DNA of 64,000 bases from Tribonema minus (Eukaryota; Sar; Xanthophyceae; Tribonematales; Tribonemataceae): the NCBI GenBank assembly GCA_017506865.1, contig JAFCMP010000043.1, forward strand, positions 62,001-126,000, given 5' to 3'. The position numbers and the translations under genes are program-made. Below are positions 1 through 10,774 of the stretch, piece by piece (position 1 is the stretch's first letter; each line of letters starts with the position of its first letter). The notes beneath the pieces were generated by a model, which saw nothing but the letters and a program-made list of their open reading frames with translations, did no database searches and was not told where the DNA came from.

Positions 1-8
1 GACGGCGG

Positions 9-350
9 AGCGAGCGAGTGTTGTGATATGGCAGTGTTCAGCAGCAGGCGGAGGTAGACATCATCATCGAGGTGGCTTGTTGGTTTTGTGGCCGAGCTGA
101 GCGAGCGAGTGGTATGCCGTGGCAGTGTTCAACAGCAGGCGGATTTGGGCTTGATTGTGCAGGTGGCGCGTATGTGACACTGGCTGGTGTGGCTGAGTTG
201 AGCGAGTGAGTGATGTGGGGTGGCAGCATTCAGCAGCAGACGGAGGTGGGGCTTTGGTATAGAGGCGACGTGTGACTCCACACAAGTGTGGAAGTGAGGT
301 CAGTCAGCGATTGATAGTATGGTGGCAGTGTTCAGCAGCAGGCAAAGGCT
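9..350. repeat. minisatellite, ~95-100 bp unit, 3-4 copies
   Basis: Diverged tandem units start near 9, 103, 204 and 310, each with a gagcgagtg-like start and a core resembling gcagtgttcagcagcaggcg. The array lies upstream of the first recognisable glycerol-3-phosphate dehydrogenase exon, so it is probably intronic. It may be an acceptor-side echo array of an exon outside the window, but that exon is not visible. Confidence 0.75.
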
Positions 351-657
351 AACATCATCACGATTGCCATCAGCTCTGCCGCGCTCGGACAGCGATGACA
401 CTCAAAAGAATGTGTAGCACAGGGAGTTGTTGCTCGTAGACCACTTGACGTTGAGCGCCCGGGCACTGTCGTGCACATTCACCAATGACCGTGCACATTC
501 ACCAGCGGTGAACCTCGCGCTGGTGCAAGAGCAACGGGTCACAACAGCGGATAGCGTGGTCTGTACATTGCATTCGCCGGCCATGCTTGTTTCTGCACGT
601 CACACTGCAACCCTTTGAAAACCATATCCATCTTGTTGCTGATCTCTATCGCGACAG
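351..657 (+). other. probable intron end of the G3P dehydrogenase gene
   Basis: No coding exon is recognisable here. The stretch ends in a pyrimidine-containing acceptor (cgcgacag, AG at 656-657) directly before the first identifiable dehydrogenase exon. Short open frames on both strands have random-looking composition. Confidence 0.5.
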
Positions 658-3600
658 GAGAGCAATCGGTTCTTGAGCTGCCGCGTCAGGCGCGACGATG
701 CGATTGCGGCGTGGAGCGGAATACGGCCGCTGGTGCGGGACCCGACAAAGATGGGGGAGGGGACAAAGGCGCTGTCCAGAAGCCATGTCGTTGAGGTAAG
801 TGCTTGCAGTACCGTGCTGAGCAGTGCTGCGAGCTCAAGGTGTTGTCTGAAGTTGTAGATGCAAGAGCAGATGCGGGATCCGTCAGAGATGGGGGAGGGG
901 ACGAAGGCGCTGTCTAGGAGCCATGTCGTTAAAGGTAAGTGCTTGCAGTAGCGCGTCGAGCAGTGCTGCGAGTCGAGTGTGTTTGATTTGCAAGCACGTG
1001 GTGGCACGAAAGCTGTGGGGGTGACTCACCCTGGCCAAGTGGCATTTGTGGCATTTGATGCGCGCATGCGGCAACGAGAGGACAAAGTCGTTGAGGTAAG
1101 CGCTTGCAGTAGCGTGATGAGCAGTGCTGCGAGCCGAGTGCGTTCGTCTGGTGAACATGTAGGCGTAGCAGCAAGCACGTGGTGGCACGAAAGCATATGG
1201 GGGAGGCACCCTGGTCAAGTGGCATAAGATGCGCGCATGCGGCAACGAGGGGACGAAAGCGTTGGTCAGGAGGCATGTCGCTGAGGTGCGTTTGCGCACT
1301 GTTATCCCTGCCATCCAGCCGTCAGCCGTCACGACGGTTGTCATGTGAGCAGACTTGGGACAAATGCTTGGGGTACGCTCAGAATAGTATGTAGTAAGCG
1401 ATGTAAACTCTAATCCTAGAGAACAATAAACGACGCTCGACCAGTACGACACGGTGGTATAAGCTCAGCAATCCCGCTGTGTAGATCTTTGTGAGATGGA
1501 TGCCTCGGGAGAAGTGGCTTTAGAGACTGCGCAGTTATGAGCATGCTGTAGGTACTGTCGCGTCACAGAATTGTGATACAAAGTGAAAGGGTGATTCCCT
1601 TGCACCTCCAGTACAGCTGTGCATGAGGCCGATGTGCACATGACGGATTCTTCAGCGCCTTGAAGTTGAAGTTTGGCAGCGCACCTCGTTCACACTTATC
1701 TTACCCTACCCATCTGAGAAGATCACAGTAGATTCAATCATCGTAGCAAGAATGTATGATTTGATGATCAGCTTGTTGCAGCACCTAAGTACAGGCTCAA
1801 TGATGCCTGGCTCATGCATTGCACGGGGCCAGTGGTGATGTTCACAACAGCAGAGGCAAAAGGTGCGGTGCCGAGTCGCCCGACGATCGTCAACAATGCA
1901 GTCATATACATGTTGCTGTGGTGTAGCACCAGTACACATCGCCAGTGTCGCACTGCTGTCTATGGGCTGAAAGGCCCATGTGCAACCTCGTGAGGTCATC
2001 GTTGAGTTTAAATTGTGACATGCGATGGCGCAGAGGCATGTACATGCAGCGGTACTCGCAGTGTGCTCAATCCACTTGGTGGCTGATCACTCCCACGGAT
2101 AGCATTGCGCTGGGGCCTCAGTACACGGGGCCACACAGCGCCATGTGCAGCGCCTCGTGCGGTTTGCCCAATGGTGCAGAGGCACGTACGCATACAGCTG
2201 GATACCGATGTCTATCTCACCTGGTGTCAGCGCACGACTGAGGATAACAGTGCGGCGAGGCTTCAACACGTGTGGACCGTGCACCCTGCATGCGATGTCT
2301 TGTGGTATTTGCCACATGGTTGTGCGTATAACCCTAACCCTACCCTGAGTCTAGTCCTAACCCCAAGTAAGCGGTGCTGCAGCGCCTGCGGCTTCTGGTC
2401 ACTGGAAATGAATAAAAAAAATCGTAGAGCTCATGTTACAAGTGTCATGGCTAGCTACTATTTAACCGTAACGCTACCGAATTCTACCTTAAATCCTAAG
2501 CGCGGTCGTACACGACTGCCCTGTATCAGGGTGAGTGCAGTAGGCCACAAGTATTGTTAGTCTGGGGTTATCAGTACATCAAAGGGCTACGCAGAAGGCA
2601 CTCATTGTGCTCTGAGCTTTCTGCTGCACCATGCAACTGCACAGTCAACTTCAAAGCTGAAGTTTCTTACTAAACAGGTTCCACCGCCGCCATGTACTTG
2701 TGTCATCAGACTCTGCCCAGCGGCCTCATCACCATCACCGGCGGCAAGTGGACTACGTATAGGCGCATGGCGCAGGACACGGTGGACATGATCCTCAAGG
2801 AGGTGCCAGAGGTTAATGCGCAGGTGAGCAGTGCTCAGCGCATTGTTCACCTCATTATTTGGGTGATTATGGCATCCTGAATCTTGCACGTGATCCTCAA
2901 GGAGGTGCCGGAGGTCAACGCGCAGGTGAGTAGTGCTCGGCGCGTTGTTCACCTCATTATTTGGGTGATTGTGGCATCCTGAATCTTGCACACGCGCAGG
3001 TGAGCAGGGCTCAGCGCCTTGGTCACCTTGTTACTTGGGTGATTGTGGCAACCTGGATCTTGCTGACAGTGGACTGGAATTATGATGCTCAAGGAGGTGC
3101 CGGCGGTCGACGCGCAGGTGATTAGTGCTCTGCGCATCGCTCACCTTGTTATTTGGGTGATTGTGGCATCCTGAATCTGTCAGCAGCAGGAGCGTCACTC
3201 ACCGTCACTTCATTGCATGGCGCTGCGCTTTGCAACGACCATGTTCACAAGCACCGTCTGAAAGCATGCGTCTGTCAGCAGCAGGAGTGTGCCTCACCGT
3301 AACTACATCGCATCTCGCCACGCACGCGCGCCCTCGCACTGCGCGTATGCAGGGGTCTTTTGAAAACGGAGTGCGCCACGAGCTCTTGTCCTTTTGCACC
3401 ATCACCGCTTTGAGAAAGAATGCCTTTGTTAGCAGCAACAGCATCACACACTGTCACACTACATGCCCTCGCGCAGCGCCTCTGCAGGAGTCTGTGAAGA
3501 CGGGGTGCACTACGGTCTTATGTTCACTGCATCACGAAGTCACCCACTTGGGAAAGAACGCATCTGTCAGCAGCAGCAGCGTCACTCACTGTCACCATAA

Positions 3601-6600
3601 CGCAGGGGTATTTGAAGACGGAGTGCACCACGATCTCGTGTCCGTTTGCATCACAAAGTCACCGCCTTAAGTCTGTCAGCAAACAGGGAGCGCCACTAAC
3701 TGTCACACACTACGTGGCATCGCACTTGCGCCTCTGCAGGGGTCTCTGAAGACGGAGTGCACCGCCATTTACATTACCAGATTACCGACGTGAGAAAGAA
3801 TGCGCCTGTCAGCAGCAGGACTGTCACTCACTACGCCGCATTGCGCTTGTGCCTACGCAGGGGTCCCTGAAGACTGAGTGCACCGCGGTCTTATGTCCAT
3901 TTACATCACAAAGTCCTTGCCTCAATAAACAGCTCGCCCGTCAGCAGCAGGAGTGTCACTCCCTGTCGCTCATGTTCTTCTGAATTTTTTATCTGCATCA
4001 CAATGGCGCTTGCGCAGGGGTCATTGAAGACGGAGTGCACCACGAGTGAGGCAGCGCTCATCGGCGCGGACCGCGCGGGCATCGTGTGCGCGCAGCAGTT
4101 TGACCGCATCGTCACCACGCTGCGCAGCGAGTACGGCCTGTCTAGCGATGTGGCGCGACACCTCGTCGACAACTACGGCACACGTGCACTGCAGGTACGG
4201 CGTATGTGCGTGTGTGTGAACATACCGCAGGTATGGTAATCGGCGCAATATCGTGTGCCACCTCGTCGACAATTATGGCACGCGCGCGCTGCAGGTACGT
4301 GTGTGGGTATGGTACCTGGTGCAATACCTCGTCGACAACTACGGCACGCGCACGCTGGAGGTATGTACGGCGTGTGTGTGTACATACTTGTAGGTATGGT
4401 ATCTGGTGCAATACCTCGTCGACGACTACGGCACGCGCGCGCTGCAGGTAGGTACGACGTGTTATGTGTACATACCGTAGGTATGGTACCTGGTGTGCAA
4501 TGCGGCGCGGCAGTGCGGCGACGCACAGAAGCTACAACACGCGCGCGCTGCAGTTGAAATGTGTGTGTATACCGTTGGTATGGTATTCGCCGCAATGCAG
4601 CGCGGCGGTGCGGCGAACGCTTGACAGTAGCTGCGCGTCGGAAGTGTGCGCGTGTCGCGTCTACGATGTATTGCTCCTTTCTGCAGGCGCTGCGTGCATA
4701 TGCCGTCCAATGCGGATGCGGGCACTGTTCGCGGCGCGATGATGCGGTGCGGCACGGCCTAGAGTGAGGGTTAGGGTTTCTCGCACATGACTCCGATAGG
4801 CATCTGAACACTGTGCTCACAGTTGCATCGTTCTCCACTCCAGGCGCGCATCACAGAGCGCATCCTTAGACACTGTAGCTTGGCTGTTGACCGCCACAAA
4901 AGGCGTCGGCAAGCATGCGCCATCATCCTGATAGCATTGCCTGTCTCTCTGCGCGTGCATGGGGTCATGCAACCTGCTGTCTCTAAGGGTTGGCGTGCCA
5001 TATTGAACACACACCGTGACGCTTGATACCTGCCTACCCTGTATCTGCGCCGTCCTGTCAAGTACGTTACCCATCTCTCAGCGCGTATTTGGGGTCGTTG
5101 ATAGCGCGCTCTGTCATTAACCCATATCGCACCCACAAACCTAACCCCAACCCTGATACCTGTAATCCGCGCCTCATGTCTGCTATGCCCTGGGGATGCA
5201 GGTGGCGGATATATCACTTTGGTAGCATTACCTGTCTCTCTGCGCGTGCATGGGGTCATGCAGCCTGCTGTCTCTTAAGGGTTGGCGTGCCATATTGTAT
5301 CCACACCGTGACGCTTGACACCTGCCTACCCTGTGTCTGCGCCAGTGTGGGCCGTCTTGTCAAGTACCCGTCTCTCTGCGCATACTTGGTGTCATTGATG
5401 GTGTGCCCTCTCAAGATGGGGTCAGTGATGGTGTGCTCTCTCAAGGACCCATGCCGCACCTACGACCCTCATCCTAACCTTAAGACCTGTGATCCGCGCC
5501 TCATGTCTGCGATGCCAGGTGGCGGAGATAGCGGTGAACCGCGGGGGCTTTCTCGACAAGGCAAATCACCCCCTGCGCCTCTCCGCACAGTACCCGTTCC
5601 TGGACGCAGAGGTCGTGTTTGCAGTCGAACAGGTGAGACAACGGTCACAGAAATCCTTTTGGAAGTGCGTATAGCGCATGGTGCACGAACGCGAAACTGT
5701 CGACATTACGCGCTGCAGCCCGGCTCAGTTCGCTCCCGTGGGTGTGTCTTTCAAGAACTGTCCATGCCTGTGGATGTGACAGACCACTGCCTCATTCTGC
5801 GACACAGTGCGCTTTACCGCGCTCAACACTTTCCAGTTGATGTCATTGAAGTGTCATTGTTACTGGTGTACGTTGCAGAGCCGGCGGTGCTTCTGCTTAC
5901 AAGCCCTCCAGTGACGCGAGATGCTGTGCGTGCGTGCACTGTTATCTTTGCGCAGTATGTAACCACGCACGCACCCTTCTGATCATGCGCCCAACGCAAC
6001 CCGACAGGACTACATGCTCAAGGCGGTGGATGTACTGGCTTGATGCACGCTGCATGCATCATTTGATCGATGATTGACGCAAGCTGCTGTCAGAGGCGCA
6101 TGATGCTGTGCGTGCGTGCACTTCCACCTTTGCACATGCATCTTTACAAAGTAACCCCATGCACCCTTCTCATCATGCGCTCAACACCCCCCCAACAGGA
6201 GTACGCGCTCAAAGCGGTGGACGTACACGCATGCCGCACGCTGCATGCTCAACAAAGTGCGCCGCGCCTTCTGATCATACCCCAGCAGGAGTACTGCGCT
6301 CAAAGCGGTGGACGTGCTCGTGCCGGCACACTGCGTGCATCATTTGATCGAGACTAGCTTTATTCATACCCTCCTGTGGCGCAGGCCATCTTTGCACTTC
6401 CGTCTTCGCGCAGTGCCCACGCACCTTTCTGATCACACCCCCCATGCACCCCCCAACGACAGGAGTACGCGCTCAAAGCGGTGAACGTGCTCGCGCGCCG
6501 CACGCTGCATGCATCATTTCATTGATGATAAATGCAAGCTGTCGTCAAGCCCCCCAGAGGCGCATGATGCTGTGCATGCATGCTCTTCAACAAAGCGCGC

Positions 6601-7085
6601 GGTGCCTTCTGATCATGCGCCCGACGCACCCCCCAACAACAGGAGTGCGTGTTCAAAGCGGTGGACGTGCTCGCGCTGACACGCTGCACGCATCATTTGA
6701 TTGCGAAAAACTGTTTTCAAATCCTCCTGTGGCACATGATGCTGTGCGTGCGCGCACTTCCATCTTTGCACTTGCGTCTTCGCGTGCAATCTACCCCCGC
6801 ACCCTTCTGATCAAATGCGCCCTACGCACCAAACAGGAGTACGCGCTCAAAGCGGTGGACGTGCTCGCGCGCCGCACGCGCCTCGCCTTCATCGACGCCG
6901 CCGCGGCGCGCGCCGCCGCGCCGCGCGTCGTCGAGATCATGGCCGCAGCGCTCGGCTGGGGGCGCGCACGCCGCGCAGCAGAGCTCAGCGAGTGCGAAGA
7001 GTTCCTCGCTACCATGTCACCATCAAAGGCAGCGGAGGCGAAGGCGGCGGAGGTGGCGGCGGCGGCGGCGGTGCCGGCGAGTTGA
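658..7085 (+). CDS. GPD2: mitochondrial FAD-dependent glycerol-3-phosphate dehydrogenase, C-terminal part
   Basis: The enzyme oxidises sn-glycerol 3-phosphate to dihydroxyacetone phosphate and passes electrons through FAD to ubiquinone at the inner mitochondrial membrane. Five phase-0 exons join in frame: 658-795, 2710-2823, 4018-4194, 5519-5632 and 6837-7085 (TGA 7083-7085). In order they encode family hallmarks: AAWSGIRPLVRDP and SRSHVVE, then SGLITITGGKWTTYRRMA of the FAD-binding end, then LSSDVARHLVDNYGTRAL, then PFLDAEVVFAVEQ, and finally EYALKAVDVLARRTRLAFID with VVEIMAAALGW. This is the domain order of animal GPD2, plant SDP6 and yeast Gut2. The N-terminal FAD-binding half is upstream of the window. 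The protein ends in an Ala-rich tail and lacks the EF-hands of animal GPD2. Introns 2-4 and the first visible intron carry exon-edge copies. Family assignment is very secure; exon borders are inferred from phase and homology. Confidence 0.93.
889..1295 (+). repeat. donor-side exon-edge echoes, three copies
   Basis: The 3' edge of exon 658-795 plus its donor (about 750-835) recurs at about 889-975, 1071-1140 and 1240-1295. Each copy keeps the end of the HVVE codons or a remnant, and the gtaagt/gtaagc-like donor followed by gcttgcagta. Similarity falls with distance: the first copy is nearly intact, the third has lost the donor consensus. Confidence 0.85.
1300..2709 (+). other. rest of dehydrogenase intron, with CCCTAA hexamers
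   Basis: No exon is recognised on either strand. A short run of telomere-type CCCTAA/CCTAACC lies at about 2331-2375. The acceptor is tcatcag at 2703-2709. Confidence 0.5.
2824..3180 (+). repeat. donor-side echoes of dehydrogenase exon 2710-2823
   Basis: The exon end encoding ILKEVPEVNAQ plus its gtgag donor recurs downstream with a spacer of about 100 bp containing ttcacctcattatttgggtg. Copies end near 2923, 3000 and 3117; the one near 3000 keeps only the acgcgcag|gtgagc border. Several copies still spell most of KEVPEVNAQ in frame. Confidence 0.88.
3200..4017 (+). repeat. acceptor-side echoes of dehydrogenase exon 4018-4194
   Basis: The acceptor plus first exon bases (gcagggg..., then a gaagacggagtgcacc-like stretch) appear before the real exon at about 3351, 3484, 3603, 3736 and 3858, and finally at the functional site 4011-4045. 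Units of about 125 bp also share a gtcagcagcaggagtgtcac spacer. This single intron therefore carries donor echoes at its left end and acceptor echoes at its right end. Confidence 0.88.
4195..4640 (+). repeat. donor-side echoes of dehydrogenase exon 4018-4194
   Basis: The exon end encoding HLVDNYGTRALQ plus its gtacg/gtatg donor is repeated at about 4258-4297, 4325-4365, 4411-4452 and 4517-4560, with a more ruined copy near 4600-4640. Spacers are about 50-60 bp of the type gtgtgtacataccgtaggta. The nearest copies are almost exact; the farthest barely align. Confidence 0.92.
4920..5518 (+). repeat. acceptor-side echo and long tandem duplication
   Basis: About 150 bp around 4930-5090 (tagcattgcctgtctctctg onward) is repeated at 5223-5395. 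A copy of the acceptor context and exon start (tcatgtctgc...aggtggcgga) lies at 5175-5215, before the real acceptor at 5500-5530. CCCTAA-like hexamers lie at about 5135-5160. Confidence 0.8.
5990..6836 (+). repeat. acceptor-side echoes of the last dehydrogenase exon
   Basis: The sequence acag|gagtacgcgctcaaagcg plus the following GTGGACGTGCTC and its leader recurs with 5' borders at about 6008, 6199, 6288, 6461 and 6641, before the functional copy at 6837. Copies near the true exon are almost exact for about 45 coding bases. The farthest reads actacatgctcaaggcggtg. Confidence 0.92.
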
Positions 7086-8268
7086 GGGAGCGCGTGAGGA
7101 TTGCGCGATCCCGTGTAGCAAGGGAAGGGAGTTTTGACGGTGCGGGGGCGCGGGGGGGCGGGAGTGGGGGGGGGCACCCACACGTTCATCGACTTTCAGC
7201 AGGCGCACCATTCATGTGGATTTTTTTGACATAGAGAGGGCGGATCCGCGGAGGGGATTGTGGAGCTAGACGAAACAAGGTCCAGGGGATGCTTGTTTTT
7301 GTGTGCAAAGGCTTGGCGGCTCTGCTGGCGACTGGACGTACTAGACTTCGACAAGAGCAGCAGTGCTCACACAGTGCTCACACTTTGTGTTAATGGCCAG
7401 CGACTGTAACGATGGATGATGACACACAAGCATGCCATTTCATTTCCCTTGCTCTGTTGAAATTCACACCTGGACTCACAACGATGCTACATTTCCTACC
7501 TTTCACCTTGGGGGGATATCCCAAGCTTTCACCTCCAGGATGCACACATGGTGCACACATTTGATTCATTTACACACATGTGATGCCACCTTTCGGGATC
7601 TCAAAACTCGGCGCATTGTGCGCAGGGGTACACACTGTGTTCATGGCCAGCGACATGTGACGATGGATGACAGACATGCATGCCATCCTCTGCTCTCTAT
7701 TGCACTTCACACCTGTACTCAGTGAGCGCAGTGGTGCTACATTACATATCACCTCCAGGATGCAATGCATGCACACATACGTGATCACTACGCACATGCG
7801 TGCCGCCCTTTCGGGATCTCAAACTTCGGCACATTACGCGCAAGAATTAATAGGGTACAGTACAGGTACAGGAGACATGTGCTCGGGACATTGTGAACTG
7901 TAACAAGAACTAGACCCTGAGCCGGCGAGCAGCACAGGCCACGAGATGCAGCAGCTACGTCCTCGCGCATGGCCGTGACGCGATGAGACTGATGAGTAGT
8001 AGGATCCGCAGCTGCACGTTTGATCCCGAACGGTTGCGCGCCTTTGGCTCACGCTTGTGCCTCTCTCATCTCGGCGAACTGGCCGTGGCGTGCCGTAAGA
8101 GCGCATTGCCGCTGCACAACGACATACACGCCGCAACTACTACTACCAGCCTCCAGCACTCTTAGTTTGAGACCGCCGCAAGTTCTTTCCCAAAGACGGG
8201 CTTGGTGCTTGCACGAGAGCCGTTTGAGGACTACACATCTGCCGCAACTCTCGCGACTTCCTGAAAAC
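7086..8268. other. intergenic region with a diverged tandem repeat
   Basis: No gene is recognised. Units containing atggccagcga and cgatggatgacagaca, or cacctttcgggatctcaaa, recur at about 7390-7440, 7560-7690 and 7745-7830. Confidence 0.6.
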
Positions 8269-10774
8269 ATGATGCTGGCAAAGTTGGCGTTGCTCGCGCT
8301 GCTGATCGTCGCTGGCCAAGCAGCGACGGTGCCTCAGGTACGCATTTGCTCACTGCTCTGCCCGCGCTTTCGCCTGAACTTGGTGCAGGATGGCACACGA
8401 TTTCCCGTTGAACATTATGTGCGCCGAGTATTTATTTCAGCGTGCTACATGCACATGCCACGAGATCAAGCTTGCAACTTGCATGACGGACGCAGCTGAA
8501 CATGGCGCTTTGCAAAGGCGTCATTGGCCATCGCCGCCTCGAGCACAAGCTGCCGGATATGTGGCTCCTGTACAAGGGGGGCTAGACCCCCTTCAAGTTG
8601 GTGCACACAGGGTGTGGCGTGTGTCCGATGCCTCCATTAAAGTTCGTGTCGGCATTGCTGGCGGCGACAACTGCTTCGATGGCACGATCACTGGCTTGGA
8701 CGCAGACATTGATTCCGATGCGATAGTCCCGACGTGCAGCGGTGAACTTGCAAGGGTGCTCCTGAGAGGCCCCCCATTTCATGCTCCACCATGCTGAACT
8801 GCAAATTTTGTTGTGTTTACAACATTGACACCAGCTGCTTCCCAACTCGCACACCCCCCCTCTCACTGACGTCATATCATCTGACATAGCGCTACACGCA
8901 GGTCTGCGAGCGCTGCTGCTGCACTTTTTGTTGAGGCTGTCACAGCGGACACCATGCCGCGATTCATTTTACAGTGCTACAGATACGGTTCTCTCCGCTT
9001 GGCCAACACCGCGGTGGCAACGTCACAGCGCGACAGTAGCTGGCGCCTTGCACTGCAGCGGTCAAGAGACTTGCAAGCCAGTTGACATCAGGTTTACCGC
9101 ATCACCCTCACCGTGTACTTAATGTGTACTCTTGTGTACTCTGTGTGTACTCCTGTGCTGAGCAGCGCCAGCTCGGCCCCAGCGCCACCAAGACCGAGAG
9201 GCCGACCGTCGTCGAGACGGAGAAGCCTCAGAAGACCGAGAAGCCGACCGTCATCAAGACGGAGAAGCCGCAGAAGACCGAGAAGCCCACCATTATCAAG
9301 ACAGAAAAGCCGCAGAAAACCGAGAAGCCCACCGTGGTGAAGACCGAGAAGCCACAGAAGACAGAGAAGCCCACCGTCATCAAGACAGAGAAGCCCACCG
9401 TGGTCAAGACGGAGAAGCCCCACAAGACGGAGAAGCCCACTAGCATCGAGACCAAGAAGCCCAGCGCGCCGCTGGTCGACGCGTGCACGCCCGCCGGCGG
9501 CGTGTGCAGGAACGACTGCGCCACCGACGCGGGCTGCAGCGCCGTGTGCGTTGCGCTCGGGCGCACCTACTTCAACAACCCCTCGCAGTGCGACGACATT
9601 GGCGGCAGCGGCATGCCCGAGAAGTGGTGCCGCAGCCTGGGCTTCGCCGACTGCTGCACGTGAGTGCGAAGTGTCGTCGTGAACGCCTTTGTGGACTCAC
9701 TGTGAACGTGTTCTGGACTCGCCATGAACTGTCGGTTTGTGAACGTTTTGTGGACTTACTGTGATACGCGCAACGGGCGCGCGGCGGCTTTCACGCTTAT
9801 GCCTTGGAGTTTGCGGCTCAATGAATGTGACTGCAGTGGGCTGGGGTGTATTCAGAAAGCGGCGATGATGCTCAGCACTGGTGCCCCATGACCGTTGCGG
9901 ATCGATCGGAGACGATGAAGCACGCGGCATGCTGAACAGTCATTTGCGCTAGAGCAGCGAACGCCCGCTTGAGTGCGTGCTCGAAAGGTCAGGGTGAGGG
10001 TGACCCTAAACACCACTTGTTGTTTGCACGCATGCCTGCAGCTACTTGCGCCGTGCGCTCCGCCACGCGTTCATCCACACTGCGTCCTGCCGCCCCCTGC
10101 GTCAGCCCCGTTTTCTCCAACCCTCGCCCTTCCCGTGTGATGCGACTTGCAGTGGTTATGGTCCCACTTGATGTGCGCACACTCTAAAACATTCAATGCG
10201 TGCCAGGCTGCAGCTGCAAGCGCGGGACGGTACAGCCCGCCCCTAACCCTAACCCGGTTCCGCATGATCAGTGCTCAAAGTCTAGCCAGATTCAAACCTG
10301 ACGCATGCACACTCTGAGACGCTCAATGTGATGCGCGCCCCGGTGCTCTCCACCACTGCAGCAAGCGCGCACACGGCACAGCCTTTCGTCGATCAACCCT
10401 AACCCCGCCTCGCATCATCAGTCCTTGAAGTTGCATCAGTTCAAACCTGATGCATGCACACGTTGAGATGCTCATCGCGATGCGCGCCCCGCCCCTGCCG
10501 CTTGCCGCCGCAGCTGCAAGCGCGCGACGACACAGCCTTCAGTTGCCCGACCCTCACCCTAAACCCGTCTCGCATGATCAATCATTGAACTTGTTCCAGT
10601 TCAAACAGTTCGGACACATGAGGCAAACACATTATGAGACGCTCAACGCAACGCACGCCCCACCCTCGTCCCCCCCGCCGCAGCTGCAAGCTGAAGACGG
10701 CGCAGCCCACCGCCACCCCCACTGCGCAGCCTACCGCGGAGCCTACTGCAGAGCCGACCATGCAGCCCGTCTAA
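8269..10774 (+). CDS. secreted Cys-rich protein with KTEKP repeats
   Basis: Three exons, 8269-8337, 9166-9659 and 10684-10774, join with consistent phases (0, then 2) into 217 residues. Exon 1 encodes a classic signal peptide (MMLAKLALLALLIVAGQA, cleavage probably near residue 18-20). Exon 2 holds about seven imperfect KTEKPT/QKTEKP repeats, residues ~30-127, a basic/acidic Thr-Pro stalk. It is followed by a compact module with ten cysteines from DACTPAGGVC to FADCCTCK. Exon 3 completes the CCTCK end and adds a QPTAEPT-rich tail before TAA. This build suggests a wall, matrix or surface protein with a likely glycosylated stalk. I do not recognise the Cys module. An in-frame TGA at 9661 would end the protein if the second intron is retained. 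Extra exons in the 828-bp first intron cannot be excluded. Confidence 0.75.
9190..9465 (+). repeat. coding repeat array (KTEKP)
   Basis: Imperfect 15-45 bp coding units (gtcatcaagacggagaagcc type) encode the KTEKP stalk of the secreted protein. Third-position changes between units indicate purifying selection on the peptide, or conversion. Confidence 0.85.
9660..10683 (+). repeat. intron with a 40-bp repeat and CCCTAA-linked acceptor echoes
   Basis: Just after the donor, gtgaacg...ttgtggactcactgt recurs about three times (9678-9770). Before the acceptor, the context ccgcagctgcaag plus the exon-start remnant (acg-cacagcc) recurs at about 10205, 10362 and 10510, then at the functional site 10680. 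Each non-functional copy is followed directly by a CCCTAACCC-type stretch. The unit is about 150 bp. Confidence 0.85.

Noticed and set aside
9094-9423. - strand Leu/Gly-rich frame
   Set aside because: Antisense of the KTEKP coding repeat.
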